Shown: positions 21,263 through 33,141, counted from the stretch's first letter. The stretch is 64,000 nt of DNA from Antrodiella citrinella (GCA_004802725.1 SGPM01000054.1:1-64000); one strand, 5' to 3'. Numbers and translations: made by a program. Notes: generated by a model not told the origin, from the sequence alone.

Positions 21263-23256
21263 ATGCAGGTCCAAGGGCGACCCACTCCATATATGACAAG
21301 AGCAAAGCTTGACAAAGTTGCCGCTCCTACCACACGATTCGGCGAGGCGGAGGAGTTAGAGGGAGGGGTAAATGTAACTGCCGTGGCATGGGATCAGGTA
21401 GCGCTGCATGAGCCTGCAAATGTTGGCCAGTGGTTTCTCTACTTGCATCAGAACGAATGTCCGCAGGCAAGGGAGCTCTTGGACATTCTGTACGTTGACA
21501 CGGACTCTGAGGCTTTGGAGCTACATCGTCAATGGAGTACTTTCGAGCAATCCGACCTGCCTTGCATCTTGATGGACGTTCTCTCGGAAGCAGACATGTT
21601 CACGGAGGCCCGGGGTCCCGGCATATTCAAGGTGTGCATACCTCTACATATTCTCTTACATTTCATAACGCAATACATTCGTGATACACTTTCCAGAATA
21701 TGGCGTACAGCACCAAGGCTTTGACCACGCTGTCGTACTTTCTGCTCACGATTTGGGACTCTTCTAGAACAACCGACCAGAGTGACGGTCATCTTCCTAT
21801 TGCAAAGAAGTTACCAGGAAACATTCGAGGTATCATAAGCAGAATGGACAGTTTCTGCAGGGCTATGTGGCAAAAGCGTCATCTGATACCCACAACTCGA
21901 AGACATACTCGTTTGGACGCCGCACGGGCGCGATTTCACAGGTTCTCATCCATGGTCGTTGTTACGATTTTGAAGTTACATCGCTTACAAAGGTGAGTGC
22001 CCTATGTGAAATGTGACGACGTCGTGCCGTAATGATGCTCATTGCAAGATTGAAATAGCGGACCGAATTATGTGCCTCTATCCAACTATGTGGATCTTTA
22101 CATCTTGTATTCATGGACCTATGCCGGCCTGCACGACAAAGACACCTGGTTAAGGATCTCAGTGTTATACGACCTTCTGGAAGCGGACGCCGCTAATATC
22201 CCGCTCATCATCGACGAAATCGTCAAATCCAGTCAGGATTCTTATCCACGAGATCTCATAGAGAAGATGTCGCGTACTTTCCGTGATGAGAGTGTCTCTA
22301 CGACAGACGCCTTCACTATGAGTTGCATATGCACAGAAGCCATCTGCCATGCACGTAAAGTCGTCATTGGAGTGCCTGTTTCGGTCGTGTCGTTGATTCC
22401 CAGCTTGCTCCTATGCTGTCAGAGGCTGATGTGTTCATCGCCGATGTCTGCGCCGCCCATTGTTGGCATGCTGACGAGGATTGTACTGTGAGTGAATTGC
22501 AACAAAGTTCGGGCGCGTTGTTCACAAGGCAATTGCTATAGATTTGCAATGCGATTCAACGGAGACCAACTGTTGAACGCTATGGAACAGTTCTCGTCTT
22601 GTGCTGGGAAGCTGAATGTCATAGCCATATTGGGTTGCGCGCTCCTTGAACCTATGGATCGTGCTGACGAGAGCCATCTCAGTGAGTGGCACAGCTCTCT
22701 TGGACGCACATACTGACCTTGGAGGTTTACAGGCTCCGCAATAAGCCTGATCCTTTGCCTCAGAGGTTTCGCTATCAGCCTCGGTACACGTGGTGGCACC
22801 GGAGAAGTGGCGGATAATCTGAGATACACGGGCATCCGGGTCTGGCACGATACGATGAAGTCCATCATGTCTGTTCCAACCAAGCAAGACACCACCCTGA
22901 CAAGGATGAAGAGTCGAGCGATCAGGACGTGGCGGGAGTATGGAGAGGTGTTTGGATGGAAAGCGGGCGTTCATGATAAGAGTGTGGCGAAGCAGCCATC
23001 CAAGCCCAGTGACGAGCTGCGGTATTGGAAGATCCCGAAGATATGCTATTCCAATGCGTGTGCTTGCTCTGCGCACCCTGCGTCACACCGGATGCGAGTT
23101 TGTAAGGGATGCTTCCGGGTTTTGTATTGTAGTCGGGAATGCCAGCAGTCGTGAGTCGTCTTTTCGGAGTTTTTCTTTACAATCAATGACATCTGTCCCG
23201 ATAACAGGGACTGGAATGCAGGGCATCGTCTGTTCTGTAAACGTATATCGGACTAG
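21263..23256 (+). CDS. MYND-finger family protein, copy 2 (complete finger)
   Basis: This is the best preserved member of the local family. The start is 21263 or the in-frame ATG at 21293. The shared N-terminal domain reads WDQVALHEPANVGQWFLYLH, PQARELLDILYVD, SDLPCILMDVLSEADMF. Further exons include NYVPLSNYVDLYILYSWTYA and YPRDLIEKMSRTFRDES. The last large exon ends CYSNACACSAHPASHRMRVC, KGCFRVLYCSRECQQS, and a final short exon adds DWNAGHRLFCKRISD to the TAG at 23254-23256. All MYND ligands (C-x-C, C-x2-C, C-x3-C, H-x3-C) are present. The roughly 380 residues before the finger match no domain I know. A scaffold or regulatory role is inferred from the finger only. Confidence 0.75.
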
Positions 23257-24924
23257 TGAAGCTCTGGTAAGTGTTCTCGAACTCAAGATACAGATGCATA
23301 GCGAGTGGCTCACGATTATTGACAGGGTCTGAAATCAAATGTGTATCAGTACTGTACGCCATAGGTTATACCCCCAGCAATGTAGCGTGAGGAACGCATC
23401 GACAGGTCTATACAAGTGCTACGAGGGACTGGCTACGCCAGCCAATTCCAAACCGAACTGGGGTGTAAAGCCGCTGTTGACAGCGCTATTGTAATCTGTG
23501 TTGAAGTCTCTGTGCTGACGAACAACTGGTCGGATTCAAAATGCGGGAGAGTCTGGGATTATTGCCTGCTAACGGACGACTGGTCAGGTTAGAAATTGAC
23601 GAGGCTTGTCATCGCTGGGACAGGACTCTGCCGAGTTTCAAATCAGACTGTGAGGTATGCGTGGCGTGTCCCGTACCATTGCAGTGCAAACGTAGGGCCT
23701 GGGACTCGTCGAACTGTCGGTCATGCAACTTCATGGACATGGATGACTACTGACTGCCTGCTGGGGAGTGGTAGCAGTCCTTCTTCTTGGGGTCTATAGA
23801 GATACCTCTAGCATCCAATGGCAACGTGCCGAGGTTGTGCGGTTGCAATCGTAATCCGCGTTCTGCACAGCCTGACCCATGTCAGCCACAAAGCGAACCG
23901 ACAGCCACAACGACGACGGCGGATGGAAACGGTCAGGTCAATTTCGAATCAGACCATGACGCAGCGTCAGCTGGTTCAAAGGCAGTCGGGTTCAAAAGAA
24001 GTGGTGGGTCAAATCCAAAGGAACCTGACAGCTGCGACACGCCTGCAGTCAAGTTTTGAACGCGACCAGTTCAGCCTCGAGCTGCGTGTACCGCTGACGC
24101 CTGTTCGAATTTGGACCAAAGCAAGCTATCTGTGACTGTTCGTTCGTCAGTTTCATGTAAATCGTTATTGAATGCCAACCGCTACGCACCTCTGTGATAT
24201 CGAGAACAAAAATGGAGGCTGTCCGTTGTTGGCTCCAGCAAAACATTGAAGGAAGAGGGTCCCCTGAGCATCCACTGACATCCCCGGGATGACCGGTCGG
24301 AACTGACTTCTGCTAGCTGTTGAGCCGCAGCAAGACTGGCCGATGATTGCATCCTGCAAGCTCAATGATTGGAGGGAAGACTCATGGAAGGCTCCGACGG
24401 CCACGTCAGGCTAATTTCAAAGTAGACTGCGGTCAATTTCAGTCCGACACGGAAGTGAGCTCAACGCTGACGGCAGTCGAGCAAAGTATGTGGCAGGCCA
24501 AATCCAAATCAAGTTGCCAGCCGCAAGAGGTCAGCTTGCGACCTGGTCAAGTTTTGAATGCAGCTGCTCAGGAGGCGACTAGCTGCAATGAGGCTGACGT
24601 TCGTTTCATTTTCGACTGCGAGACGGTCGATGATCCTCCATGCTATCTGCCAGCCTATCAGTTGCAGTATAGGCCAATGATCCCAGCCGCCACACACCTG
24701 CGTCAGCCTTCAGGAAGAAGTCATCCACTGTTTCACTCAAGCCAGACATTCAAGCGAACAGAACCAACAGGTCGCTCCACATTACACATTGCGGTCGTAA
24801 GTAGATCATCCAACATAAAAGCCAAATGCATACGATAACAAAACACACATCCTCAAAAATCCACTGTGCGCATCTAATAGCTGCAGCGGGCTCACGAACG
24901 ACCAGGACAGGACGCACTCAGGAT
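23257..24924. repeat. Degenerate interspersed repeat zone and SND3 3' flank
   Basis: Positions about 23390-24560 repeat diverged forms of the words seen at 16650-17360 (for example TCAATTTCGAATCAGACCATG and CAAATCCAAATCAAGTTGCC). No gene-like protein is seen on either strand. The last 100 bp probably hold the SND3 3' untranslated region. Confidence 0.5.
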
Positions 24925-25839
24925 TTACTCGTCCTTCTTGCCGATGCGCTTCTCCGCTTCGTCGATAGCTGCCTTGTCGGTCTGAGCACCAGTCGCGGCT
25001 GGAGAGTAGATCTAGTCAGACAAGGAGACGATAACAATAACGGTGTACGTACCACCAAAGAGAGCAGGGGCCGTGAAAGGCCGCTTCAAGTCGCCCTCAG
25101 CTGGCTTGCCGAGTAGGTGGATGGCAACGGTCTTGGCGTCGTACAAACCCTTCAAACCCATAAGGGACTGGATGAACAGGGGCTGGGTGTATCTGCGCGG
25201 TGCAAGGGAGTTGAGGTGTACGGTTCGGAGAATAAGAGAGTATCGACGTACGCCATATAACCGTGCAAGAAACCCATCATTGCGATACCCATGTAGACAC
25301 TCCGGACAGCCTTTGAGGTCTCCTGCAGGTCATAATCCTTGACGGTGATGGTAATCAGCTGGCCTTGGTCGCTTGACTGATAGAGCATTGGGCTTTAGTT
25401 TGCCATGACAGACTGCGAGCGGAGAAAATTGTACCATGGGGCTAGCTGGCTCAACTGCGGAATAGACGTCAGCACCTCCACTTGACATATATGTAGCACA
25501 AAACGAGACTCACCATACTTGAGCACTGTCTGGTCGTTCTTCGACTTGATCTGCAACGCTGTCAGCTCCATGCCACGGCCACGCAAACGAGCGAAGGATC
25601 TTACCTTTTGGGTGACCAAAAAGTACACGCCGAGGACGAGAGCTTGTACGACGACGTACGCAATGCGAACGTAGAGAAGTACCTGGGGATCCTCGAAGGG
25701 AATCTTCTTGGCCACTGTCACACGAATTCAAAATGAAACCAATGAGCATCCCACTTCCGTGTCCTCCTGTTCTCCCCACAATTTATTCACCTTGCATGGA
25801 CACAAGAGAGATAACCAAGTTGGATACGGCGGCGGACAT
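24925..25839 (-). CDS. SND3: SND3/PHO88 ER membrane targeting protein
   Basis: Pho88, renamed Snd3 in yeast, is an ER membrane protein of the SRP-independent targeting route and was first linked to phosphate transport. The ATG at 25837-25839 opens MSAAVSNLVISLVSMQ. Exons then give AKKIPFEDPQVLLYVRIAYV, VQALVLGVYFLVTQK, KSKNDQTVLKYVEPASPM, then SSDQGQLITITVKDYDLQET and SKAVRSVYMGIAMMGFLHGY. The C-terminal part reads TQPLFIQSLMGLKGLYDAKT and ends KRIGKKDE at the TAA at 24925-24927. Two hydrophobic segments and a lysine-rich tail match the family. Five or six short introns are needed. The gene is divergent from the kinase at 26.6 kb, with two CACGTG boxes upstream. Confidence 0.93.
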
Positions 25840-25969
25840 TTTAGGACGAGTGAGGGGACCTGAACGAAGAGAAGACTGGAAGACCTGACCTGAGGATGGT
25901 GGGGAGGAGAATTTACGGACTGAGGAGACGCGGCACCTCATACGTGTCTGCTCACACATTCGGATAAAT

Positions 25970-25991
25970 CACGTGCTGACACCGCCACGTG
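25970..25991. promoter_or_regulatory. Pair of CACGTG E-boxes upstream of SND3/PHO88
   Basis: CACGTG occurs at 25970-25975 and again at 25986-25991, about 130-150 bp upstream of the SND3/PHO88 start. In yeasts this hexamer is the core Pho4/Cbf1 site. The link to phosphate control is inferred from the gene's yeast name and history. Confidence 0.45.
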
Positions 25992-26635
25992 GACATTCGA
26001 TCGCGAAACAGACGCCAAACGCGCGACGACTTCAAACTTAAAGAGTACTGTTGACTTCGACGAACTTGAAATCTACACGAAACATGACATTCTGCATATT
26101 CATGATTGTCACATCACTGCTTGTCTAATACGTTCTGCTCATTCTACAGAACTTTTGCGCTATCGAATCAAGTACTTGGTGAGTTTCTCTCATTTCTCTC
26201 TATCGCCGCGAGGTCACGGTCAAGATGCTCACGCATTCTAGTGATAGTCTCTTCCGAACAGCGCCTCCAATCTATCATGGACTTAGCCTGTGCCAATCCT
26301 GTGCTATCTTTCACTATCGTCACCTTACCAGATGCTCGTAATGAATTCGATTTGAGGTGTTGATCTTCGAGCGTTCTGGGTCACGACACGGTCATATGCA
26401 CGGCGGCTCTTCAAACATTCATGCTGTCAAACATGGGACCCGTTGCTTATATAGGCACTGTGATCTGAGCAGCTTCCTCTTTGTTGTTTTCCCTCGGTGA
26501 TTATCAACACTTGAATTTGTACCACGTCGGTCTGCGTCGTTCGACACAATGAACGTATATTCGTTGCGAACAGTGAGGATCTCTGTTTGATGTTGATTCA
26601 TACGCTGCTGACTGTGTTACACTGAAAGCCGGCAG

Positions 26636-28957
26636 GAGTACAGCGTATCATTCAAGCTGCCCTCAATCGCGCGGATGAAGGCGAAGCCACGGACTTCTCT
26701 ACGACAGAGGATGCGCAAATCGTCCTCGACGAGTTATGGAAGGTATGTATGTTACCCGAATGCTCAATGCTCATTTCTGATGTTAGAATTGGACTTTGTT
26801 GTTATCTAGGTTTTGGATTCACCAGCTCTGCCAAACGCTGTCAGCGGTGGTTCTCAGTTCTTCATCTACCGCAACAAGCTGCGCAAGCTATCGCTGAAGA
26901 TGGCTGTCAAACACGACATCCTTCCGACTGCCCTTATCTTGAGAGGAGTCCAACTCATTGATAACACTCAGCACGGTACGGGCGGTTTCGCAGACGTGTA
27001 CTGCGGAATATATGGCGGGTTCAAGGTTGCTCTCAAGCGTCTACGCGTCTACGTCGCATCATCAGATAAGCAGAAACAAGCACTCAAGAAGGTCGGTCAA
27101 GATAATCTTGCTTCAATCCTTGAGGCTGACCAAAGATATACGGCAGGCATTCTATCGAGAGTCGATTTTATGGAAGAACTTGGTCCACGATCACATCGTG
27201 CCATTCCTCGGCGTCTCAGAGGACGTGTTTGACGGCACGATCTGCATGGTGCTTCCTTGGCAGGAGAGCGGAAGCCTTCGTCATTATCTCGACAAGATGA
27301 GAGACGGAATGAGTGACGAGGAGTTTGTTCTCGCTGTGGACAAATGGGTAGATCGTTTTCTCTCTTCAGCGATCTTTTGGTTCTCATTCTCACCTGCCCG
27401 TGTCAATAGCTCTATCAGACCGCCTTGGGTCTTGAGTACCTTCACGACGAAGGTATAGTGCACGGCGATCTTCACGCTGGCAACATCCTCGTGGACGAAG
27501 ATAACAATGCGTGCCTTACCGACTTTGGCATGTCACTCATCACCGAAGCTACGGCTTATAACTACGCCTCCATCCACGGTGGCGGTGCCTTGCGTTGGCA
27601 AGCTCCAGAACTCATCGATCCTGATGAGTTCGGACTCGAGTCTAGCAGGCCAACCCCTCAGAGCGATATCTTCTCATTTGCATGTACAGCTATCGAGGTA
27701 TGTGGTGTACTCGAACCAATGGCATCAGCGCTAACTATTACTCCGAAGCTTTATTCCGGAAAGCCTCCATGTCCCGAACTTACAGATCGTCAAGTCACCA
27801 ATCGATACATCAAGGGAAAGCGGCCTCCGCGCTCATCCCTTCCTAACGGAGGAGATATGTCCGACGCGATATGGTCTTTGTTGGAGGCTTGTTGGGCTCA
27901 TAACAGGGCAGACCGCCTCTCTTCCCGTGAAGTCGTCATCAGATTGGGGACACTCGTCCGAGGAGTTCCTCCGATGGTACAACTCGTGGAGAAGATGGCC
28001 GCGGTCGCTGTCCAGGATGCCAAGCACAAGGCTGCGACCTCCCAGGATCCCGAGCCCCCCGCTGCCGCTTCCTCTGCTCCACCTAGCACCGACGACGACG
28101 ATATGCCTCCCTGGATGGCAGAAGACCCATATCTTGATATCGATCCCGAGGTCTTGAAACCGATATTCGAGCCGCTGAAAGATCTGAAAGATCAAGAGAG
28201 CTTTTCCGACGACGACTTGAAGAAGATCATGGCGATGGTCTTCGAGGTCATACACATCATCTCATCCTTATGGAGAAACTTGGAGGACGACAAGTTCCAC
28301 GACGCTGTCACAGACGCTACTGTACAGAGCATACTCGTGAAGGTGTCTGTTTTCATAATCGAACGGATGGCCGATGATTCGGATAACGTGGGGGCCGATA
28401 GCTCTTCCCTTTTGGATCGAGCATTGGTACTCCCGGGAGAGGGAGATGTCGAGACTCGAATCATAGTGCTTCTCATGATGGGTGAGAAGTGCAAGAACAC
28501 TATGTATTGGGTTGCAGTGGATGATGGTTTCCGCTGTCTCTGCGGCGAGGACCACCTTGTTCCTTTGAAGGAGGTCAAGGAAGCCGTGGATGAGATGCAT
28601 AGCGAGCCAGAGAAGGCGGCCGTTTTCCGTGACGCCTGGACGCTCGGGGTGACGGTTCTCGTTCACCTGAAGAGAATGCATTTGCTGAAGAAGCAAATAC
28701 GGGATTACTGGGGAGTCCCGAAGACCGACTCGTCGCGTCGTGTCATGCTAGAGTATATCAAGCAAGCCGCTCAAATCACTCTGGACATTCTACGCCTACC
28801 AGACACGTTTCCCCAGTCGATCATGACTACTCTATTCGACAATCCGAATAGCGACAAGGAGTCGTACGAAAAGTTCAAGACGGAATTCCTTCATCCCATC
28901 ATCCGCGTATTGTCAACATGGATTGAGTTGTCGGACAGGGTTGTTACGGCAGAGTGA
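26636..28957 (+). CDS. Protein kinase with uncharacterised C-terminal domain
   Basis: The first supported exon begins at 26636 after an AG acceptor (VQRIIQAALNRADEGEA); the true start exon upstream (26.1-26.6 kb) was not resolved. The kinase domain has the Gly loop GTGGFADVYCG, VALK lysine, HGDLHAGN catalytic loop (HGD in place of HRD), DFG as TDFGMS, and APE as WQAPELI. Introns lie near 26742, 27090, 27346 and 27698. The domain resembles the TKL-like kinases expanded in mushrooms. After a Pro/Ala linker (about 28020-28090) comes a roughly 270-residue alpha-helical domain with VFEVIHIISSLWRNLED, FRCLCGEDH and VTVLVHLKRMHLLKKQIRD, ending at 28957. Two truncated relatives of this tail lie at 43.7 and 46.3 kb. 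Ser/Thr kinase activity is likely; the substrate is unknown. Confidence 0.8.
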
Positions 28958-29322
28958 ATTGGTACGAGGGGTGCAGATGCAGGCTACTGTGGATGGACAA
29001 CGTACATGTATTTTATTTACTTCTCAAAAAGCACACAACACTATTGGCACACCGGCGATTGAGTAATTCGACGGTCATCCAGTGCCTTCGTGCACAGTTC
29101 CTCTCGTTTGCGCTGTCTTGCTGTCTTTGTGTCGACGAGACATTGGACCGTCGGGGACCGAAAGAACTCTTCATACGCGGTGGGGTAAACGATGATATTT
29201 TATTCGGCGTCTGAGATAGAGACGGCCATCCCCTCAACTCGCTTTGCGGATGGCACACCGGACCTCTCCTCCGCAGACTGGAATTTGACGGCCCGTATTG
29301 GACATAAATTTGACGGCCCGTA
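28958..29322. other. Spacer between kinase and broken MYND copy
   Basis: This is the kinase 3' flank and the start of the decayed MYND copy 3. It contains most of a 25 bp tandem duplication (29282-29331). No gene is recognised. Confidence 0.4.
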
Positions 29323-29331
29323 TTGGACATA
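29282..29331. repeat. 25 bp perfect tandem duplication
   Basis: A 25 bp unit beginning AATTTGACGGCCCGTATTGG occurs twice head to tail just upstream of the MYND copy 3 homology. It disrupts the leader that other copies have there. Confidence 0.9.
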
Positions 29332-30447
29332 AATGCAATGTTATGTACTGGAAGCAGGTGGTGCTTCTCGACTCTCGAGCCCGCCAATGTTGATCAATGG
29401 ATGCTCTACTTACTACACCAACACGAGCATCCAGAAGCCAAGGAGCTCTTGAAGACACTAAAGACTCTCAACCTTGATATTTCCCCAGTTACATATACAG
29501 GTCCTATCCCTGGCTCTACGCTTGTCTACGTGAAGAGCGGTCTGCCTTGCGTTCTGATGGATATAGTCTTGGACCCGGACATGTTCTCAGACGAGCCCGA
29601 CACGTTCAAGGTAAGCACATGTATGTTGTTTGGATTTCATGCTCTGCATATTGATATCCGCAACAACTCGAAGAATGTTCAAGTTCTCTATGGCACCGAG
29701 CTTATGATGCCTCTGGCTTATTCCTAGTGGGCATGAAAATGCTTGCGGAGAAGAAGCGCACCTCCGACGAAGGGTTGCTTAGGCTGAAGAATACAACCTT
29801 ATTGCAATCATTATTTTTCAACTTATCCAAGACATCAAGGACTCTGACTCTCGGCACTGTGGTGAGTTTCATGGCGCGTTAATGGCCAATACGCTGACTG
29901 ATGTTCGTCCTCTAGTTATGCCCGCGACTCTGCTTCGAAAGCACGATTCGTTGGCGCGCACTGTCCTCAAACAGCGCGATGTGAGCAGGCGTTTTTGGGC
30001 ACATCTTACGCTCACCTGCACCAAGATCTGGCACAAAAAGCTAGAGGACATCAAGAGTGTCCAGCCGATGCACCCCGAGCAGATCCAGATGAAGGCAAAA
30101 GCCCTCGTAGCCTGGCGCGAATACGGAGAAATATTCAACCTGAGAGAAGGTTTCCGAGTCCCGACCCCCGAATCAGTCGTCCGAGCTCAGTAACAAACCA
30201 CGGTACTGGAACATCCCGAGGCGATGCTATTCGAACGCCTGCGCATGTTCTACGCAGCTTGTGGACCACCGACTACGCGTGTGCAAGGGCTGCTACCGAG
30301 TCTTGTACTGTAGTCGCAAGTGCCAACAGTCGTGAGTCGCGTCCTGTATCCCTCACCCATCTTTCCTGACGACGGCGCTGTGTGCTCGTCCCCGGTAGGG
30401 ATTGGCTCGCAGGTCATCGTCATATGTGCAGAGCATTAGTCTCTTGA
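29323..30447 (+). pseudogene. MYND-finger family, copy 3, frameshifted
   Basis: Homology to copies 1 and 2 starts at about 29349 (WKQVVLL). A 7 bp insertion (GACTCTC, near 29365) shifts the frame before LEPANVDQWMLYL. The N-terminal domain then continues (SGLPCVLMDIVLDPDMFSDE) to an intron at about 29610. The exon with TRIWHKKLEDI-like sequence and ALVAWREYGEIFNLREG runs into a stop in frame, while the finger resumes one frame over as RYWNIPRRCYSNACAC, RLRVCKGCYRVLYCSRKCQQ, and after an intron DWLAGHRHMCRALVS to the TGA at 30445-30447. The zinc ligands are intact but two frame breaks separate the parts. It could still be expressed from an internal ATG at 29323. Confidence 0.65.
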
Positions 30448-30950
30448 TTAGACGTTTGTAGAACCTTTGTGTACAATCAACTTCTTCCTTTCTTGTACTC
30501 TGGATGATACGGATCGCATTACTGCGATGGATATTCACTTGAAGGTGAGAGCGCGTTTGTGCTGCCAGTGTTGTACTTACGGTCAATTGAGCTTACTTAC
30601 ACTTGCATACTATCTCACAGCCCCGACCATGATCAGCTTCGGGATCGGTCACGGTGGCGACCTACTGCCAATGCTGTACTACTAGTACGACCGGGATTCA
30701 GCTCGTATGGTCGCAACTCTATCTCAGCATTGCAACATATCCACAAATAGATTCGAAGTTAGCGACCCCAACAGTCAACCTGAATTGGACCTTTGGTATA
30801 CAGAGGTTCGAAGAGTTCAAGACGGGGCTTATTAATCAATCCATGTATCCATTTCTCGGAATTGTGGGTCGAGTCGGCAGATAGGGTATTGGTCGGATGA
30901 AGTGACTGGTTTTTATTATGAATTTGGCGTACAACGTAGCACATCTGTTA
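30448..30950. other. Convergent spacer, no gene recognised
   Basis: This lies between the MYND copy 3 stop and the stop codon of the minus-strand MFS gene. It is A/T-rich near 30890-30940. Nothing protein-like is supported. Confidence 0.35.
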
Positions 30951-33141
30951 TCAAACAGCTTTCTCGGCTTTGTCATGTACGCCGCTTTGTTCTTCCTTCT
31001 GTTCTGCACCTGTTTTGTGATGACCTACAAACCCTACTCCACGTAAGAAGCATATAGCCAACAGCGCTCCAAACATCATGCGAAAGCTCCCCAGCTGGCC
31101 GCTTTGTACGCTCGCGCTTAGGTATGTACGGATGGACTTGATTGTCCAGGGTGAGCCATGCTGGATCGCTGGTCACTTGCGGAGTTGAAGATGACGGTGG
31201 TGATAGCAAGGCCAAATGTCGCTCCGAGCTGTAAGCATGATTCGAAACGGTCAATCGTGAATGAACAAAGAGAAGAGAGCGACGTCACTTACTTGCATCA
31301 TCGTCTGCAGCAACGCACCGCTGACGCTCTGTTCTTGTGGCAGACTGACTTTTGCGACGAAGATGGACCCGGCGGCAAAGACAAAATCAGGACCGAAGAC
31401 GGATATGATGGCGGCGGGGAAGCCAAATGCCCAGTAAGGAGAGTCGACACGGATGACGGTGTAGAGCAGGTTGGCCAGTGCGGTCAGTACCGCTCACTGA
31501 AACACGTTCAGTCTTGTATCAGTCTCACGGATCTGCCAGTGGGATTATGGCATAGCGCGCGTACCAATGAGAACAGTGAAGTCTACTCGTCCAATAAAGA
31601 GAGCGACGGACATGTTACATAGTAGACCAGTTACGATCATGGGTAGGAACCGTAGCATAGTATCCACAGGAGACAGGTGCCGAAAATTTTGATAGTACAG
31701 CTAGGGAAGCGATCGTTATATAAGATTGGCTCGACGAAGTGCTGTCACTTACTTGTGACCAGAACGCGTACGAAAGAAAGCTACACCATTCCAGGAATCC
31801 AATCACGAGCATGACGGGCAATTTGCCTTTCGCGCGACTCCATACGAAAAGCGGTATGAGGGGCGGAGGCTTCCATACCGATGGTTTGGCATCTGAGGAC
31901 TTCTCTCCTGCGTTCGAGGAATGCTTGCCAGGCGAGAAAAAGTGCAATAGAGATGCCAACCACCAGACATGCAATTATGTCTGTAAAATCGTAAGAAAGG
32001 GATACAGCGTATGGACTTGTGAAATTTACAAGGCGTTTTCCACCCTTGAGGAGCAATATTTTCGTCACCCAACGCGAAGATGATAGATCAGACCCGAGAT
32101 CACCAGACTTGCGCCGATCCAATCTATTCGTCTAGAATGTTGATGAGCCTCAGAACGTCAAAATAGCGAACACCATACCTATCTTGAACTCACGGGACGT
32201 CACGATCAATCATGAAAACTCCGCAGACGATAGTCAGGATGCTGAGACCGAATATCAAGCAGAACATGGACCTCCATGATTTACTGCATCGGAGAGACGT
32301 GAGACGTACCCTCTCAGATGAAATACGAACAACACTCACGTTGTGAATTGAGTCAACAAACCCCCGAGGACTGTGCCGATACCAGCTCCGAAACTCGCAA
32401 AAGCACGTCCTCTCGCCTCAGACGGCGGGAAACGGTGTGCCAGAATACCTATCTACTTTCCACAAAGTTAAGATTTGTCATCCAACGTGAGTGAAGAACA
32501 CGCGCACCGATGCTGGTGTAGAAGCTGCACTACCGACTCCTTGCAATCCTCGAAGGACAAATATTGTGACCTTGTCTATGAAATACTGATGTTATGATGA
32601 TGCCCTTGATCATAGGTGAGTCGGATAGTTACTCTAAGAAAACCCGCAAGCAAGTCCAAAGATCCCAATTATTGAAACGCCCAATAGAAAGGCCAATTAA
32701 CGACCATACATATCAGCAAGGCGTCCGAGAAGGAGTAACATGCATCCCTAGAGTATCTCGGGCATGAGATCATCAAGAATCAAGACAGATGAATAGACTT
32801 GAGGCTCACCACGCTCAAAGCATACGCAGATGCTAGCCATTGTAGCTGGCCTCTTTGATACCAAGGTCTTTACCTATCGTTGCGAGAGAGACTACTACAC
32901 CTGTCTCGTTTGCGGTCTAATGTCATAGAATGTTGAGATAAGTCATGACTTCGAGGATCGGATGACTTACGGTAAGGATAATCGCGGACATGCATATGAA
33001 CGTCACTGGTACAGACTTCATCGTGCTATGATAAGGCGATTCATCCTGAGTCTTCGAAGTTGATATATGCGACCTTGTTTCAATCAGTGAAGGGGGCTCG
33101 CCGTGGTCAATAGTGGAGATAATTTGTGCGGATGTCATCAT
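30951..33141 (-). pseudogene. MFS transporter (DHA2-like multidrug type), broken
   Basis: From the ATG at 33139-33141 the spliced exons read like a 14-TM proton antiporter: KSVPVTFICMSAIIL, ANETGVVVSLATIGKDLG, motif A as GRLADMYGR, LRGLQGVGSAASTPASV, then GRAFASFGAGIGTVLGG (motif C) and RIDWIGASLVISG. Later come IPLFVWSRAKGKLPVMLVIG, YYQNFRHLSPVDTMLRFLP, LGATFGLAITTVIFNSA and FLRGVGFVGHHKTGAEQ, with the TGA at 30951-30953. Two lesions are visible. A TAA at 32697-32699 replaces the basic residue expected after motif A (GRLADMYGR then LAFLLG). Near 31130 the frame must shift for SIRTYLSASVQSGQLG to follow. At least ten introns complicate reading, but both lesions sit in clear coding sequence. 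Confidence 0.7.

Noticed and set aside
31158..31622. 154-codon plus-strand frame
   Set aside because: Antisense to MFS transporter exons that carry clear transmembrane-family motifs.
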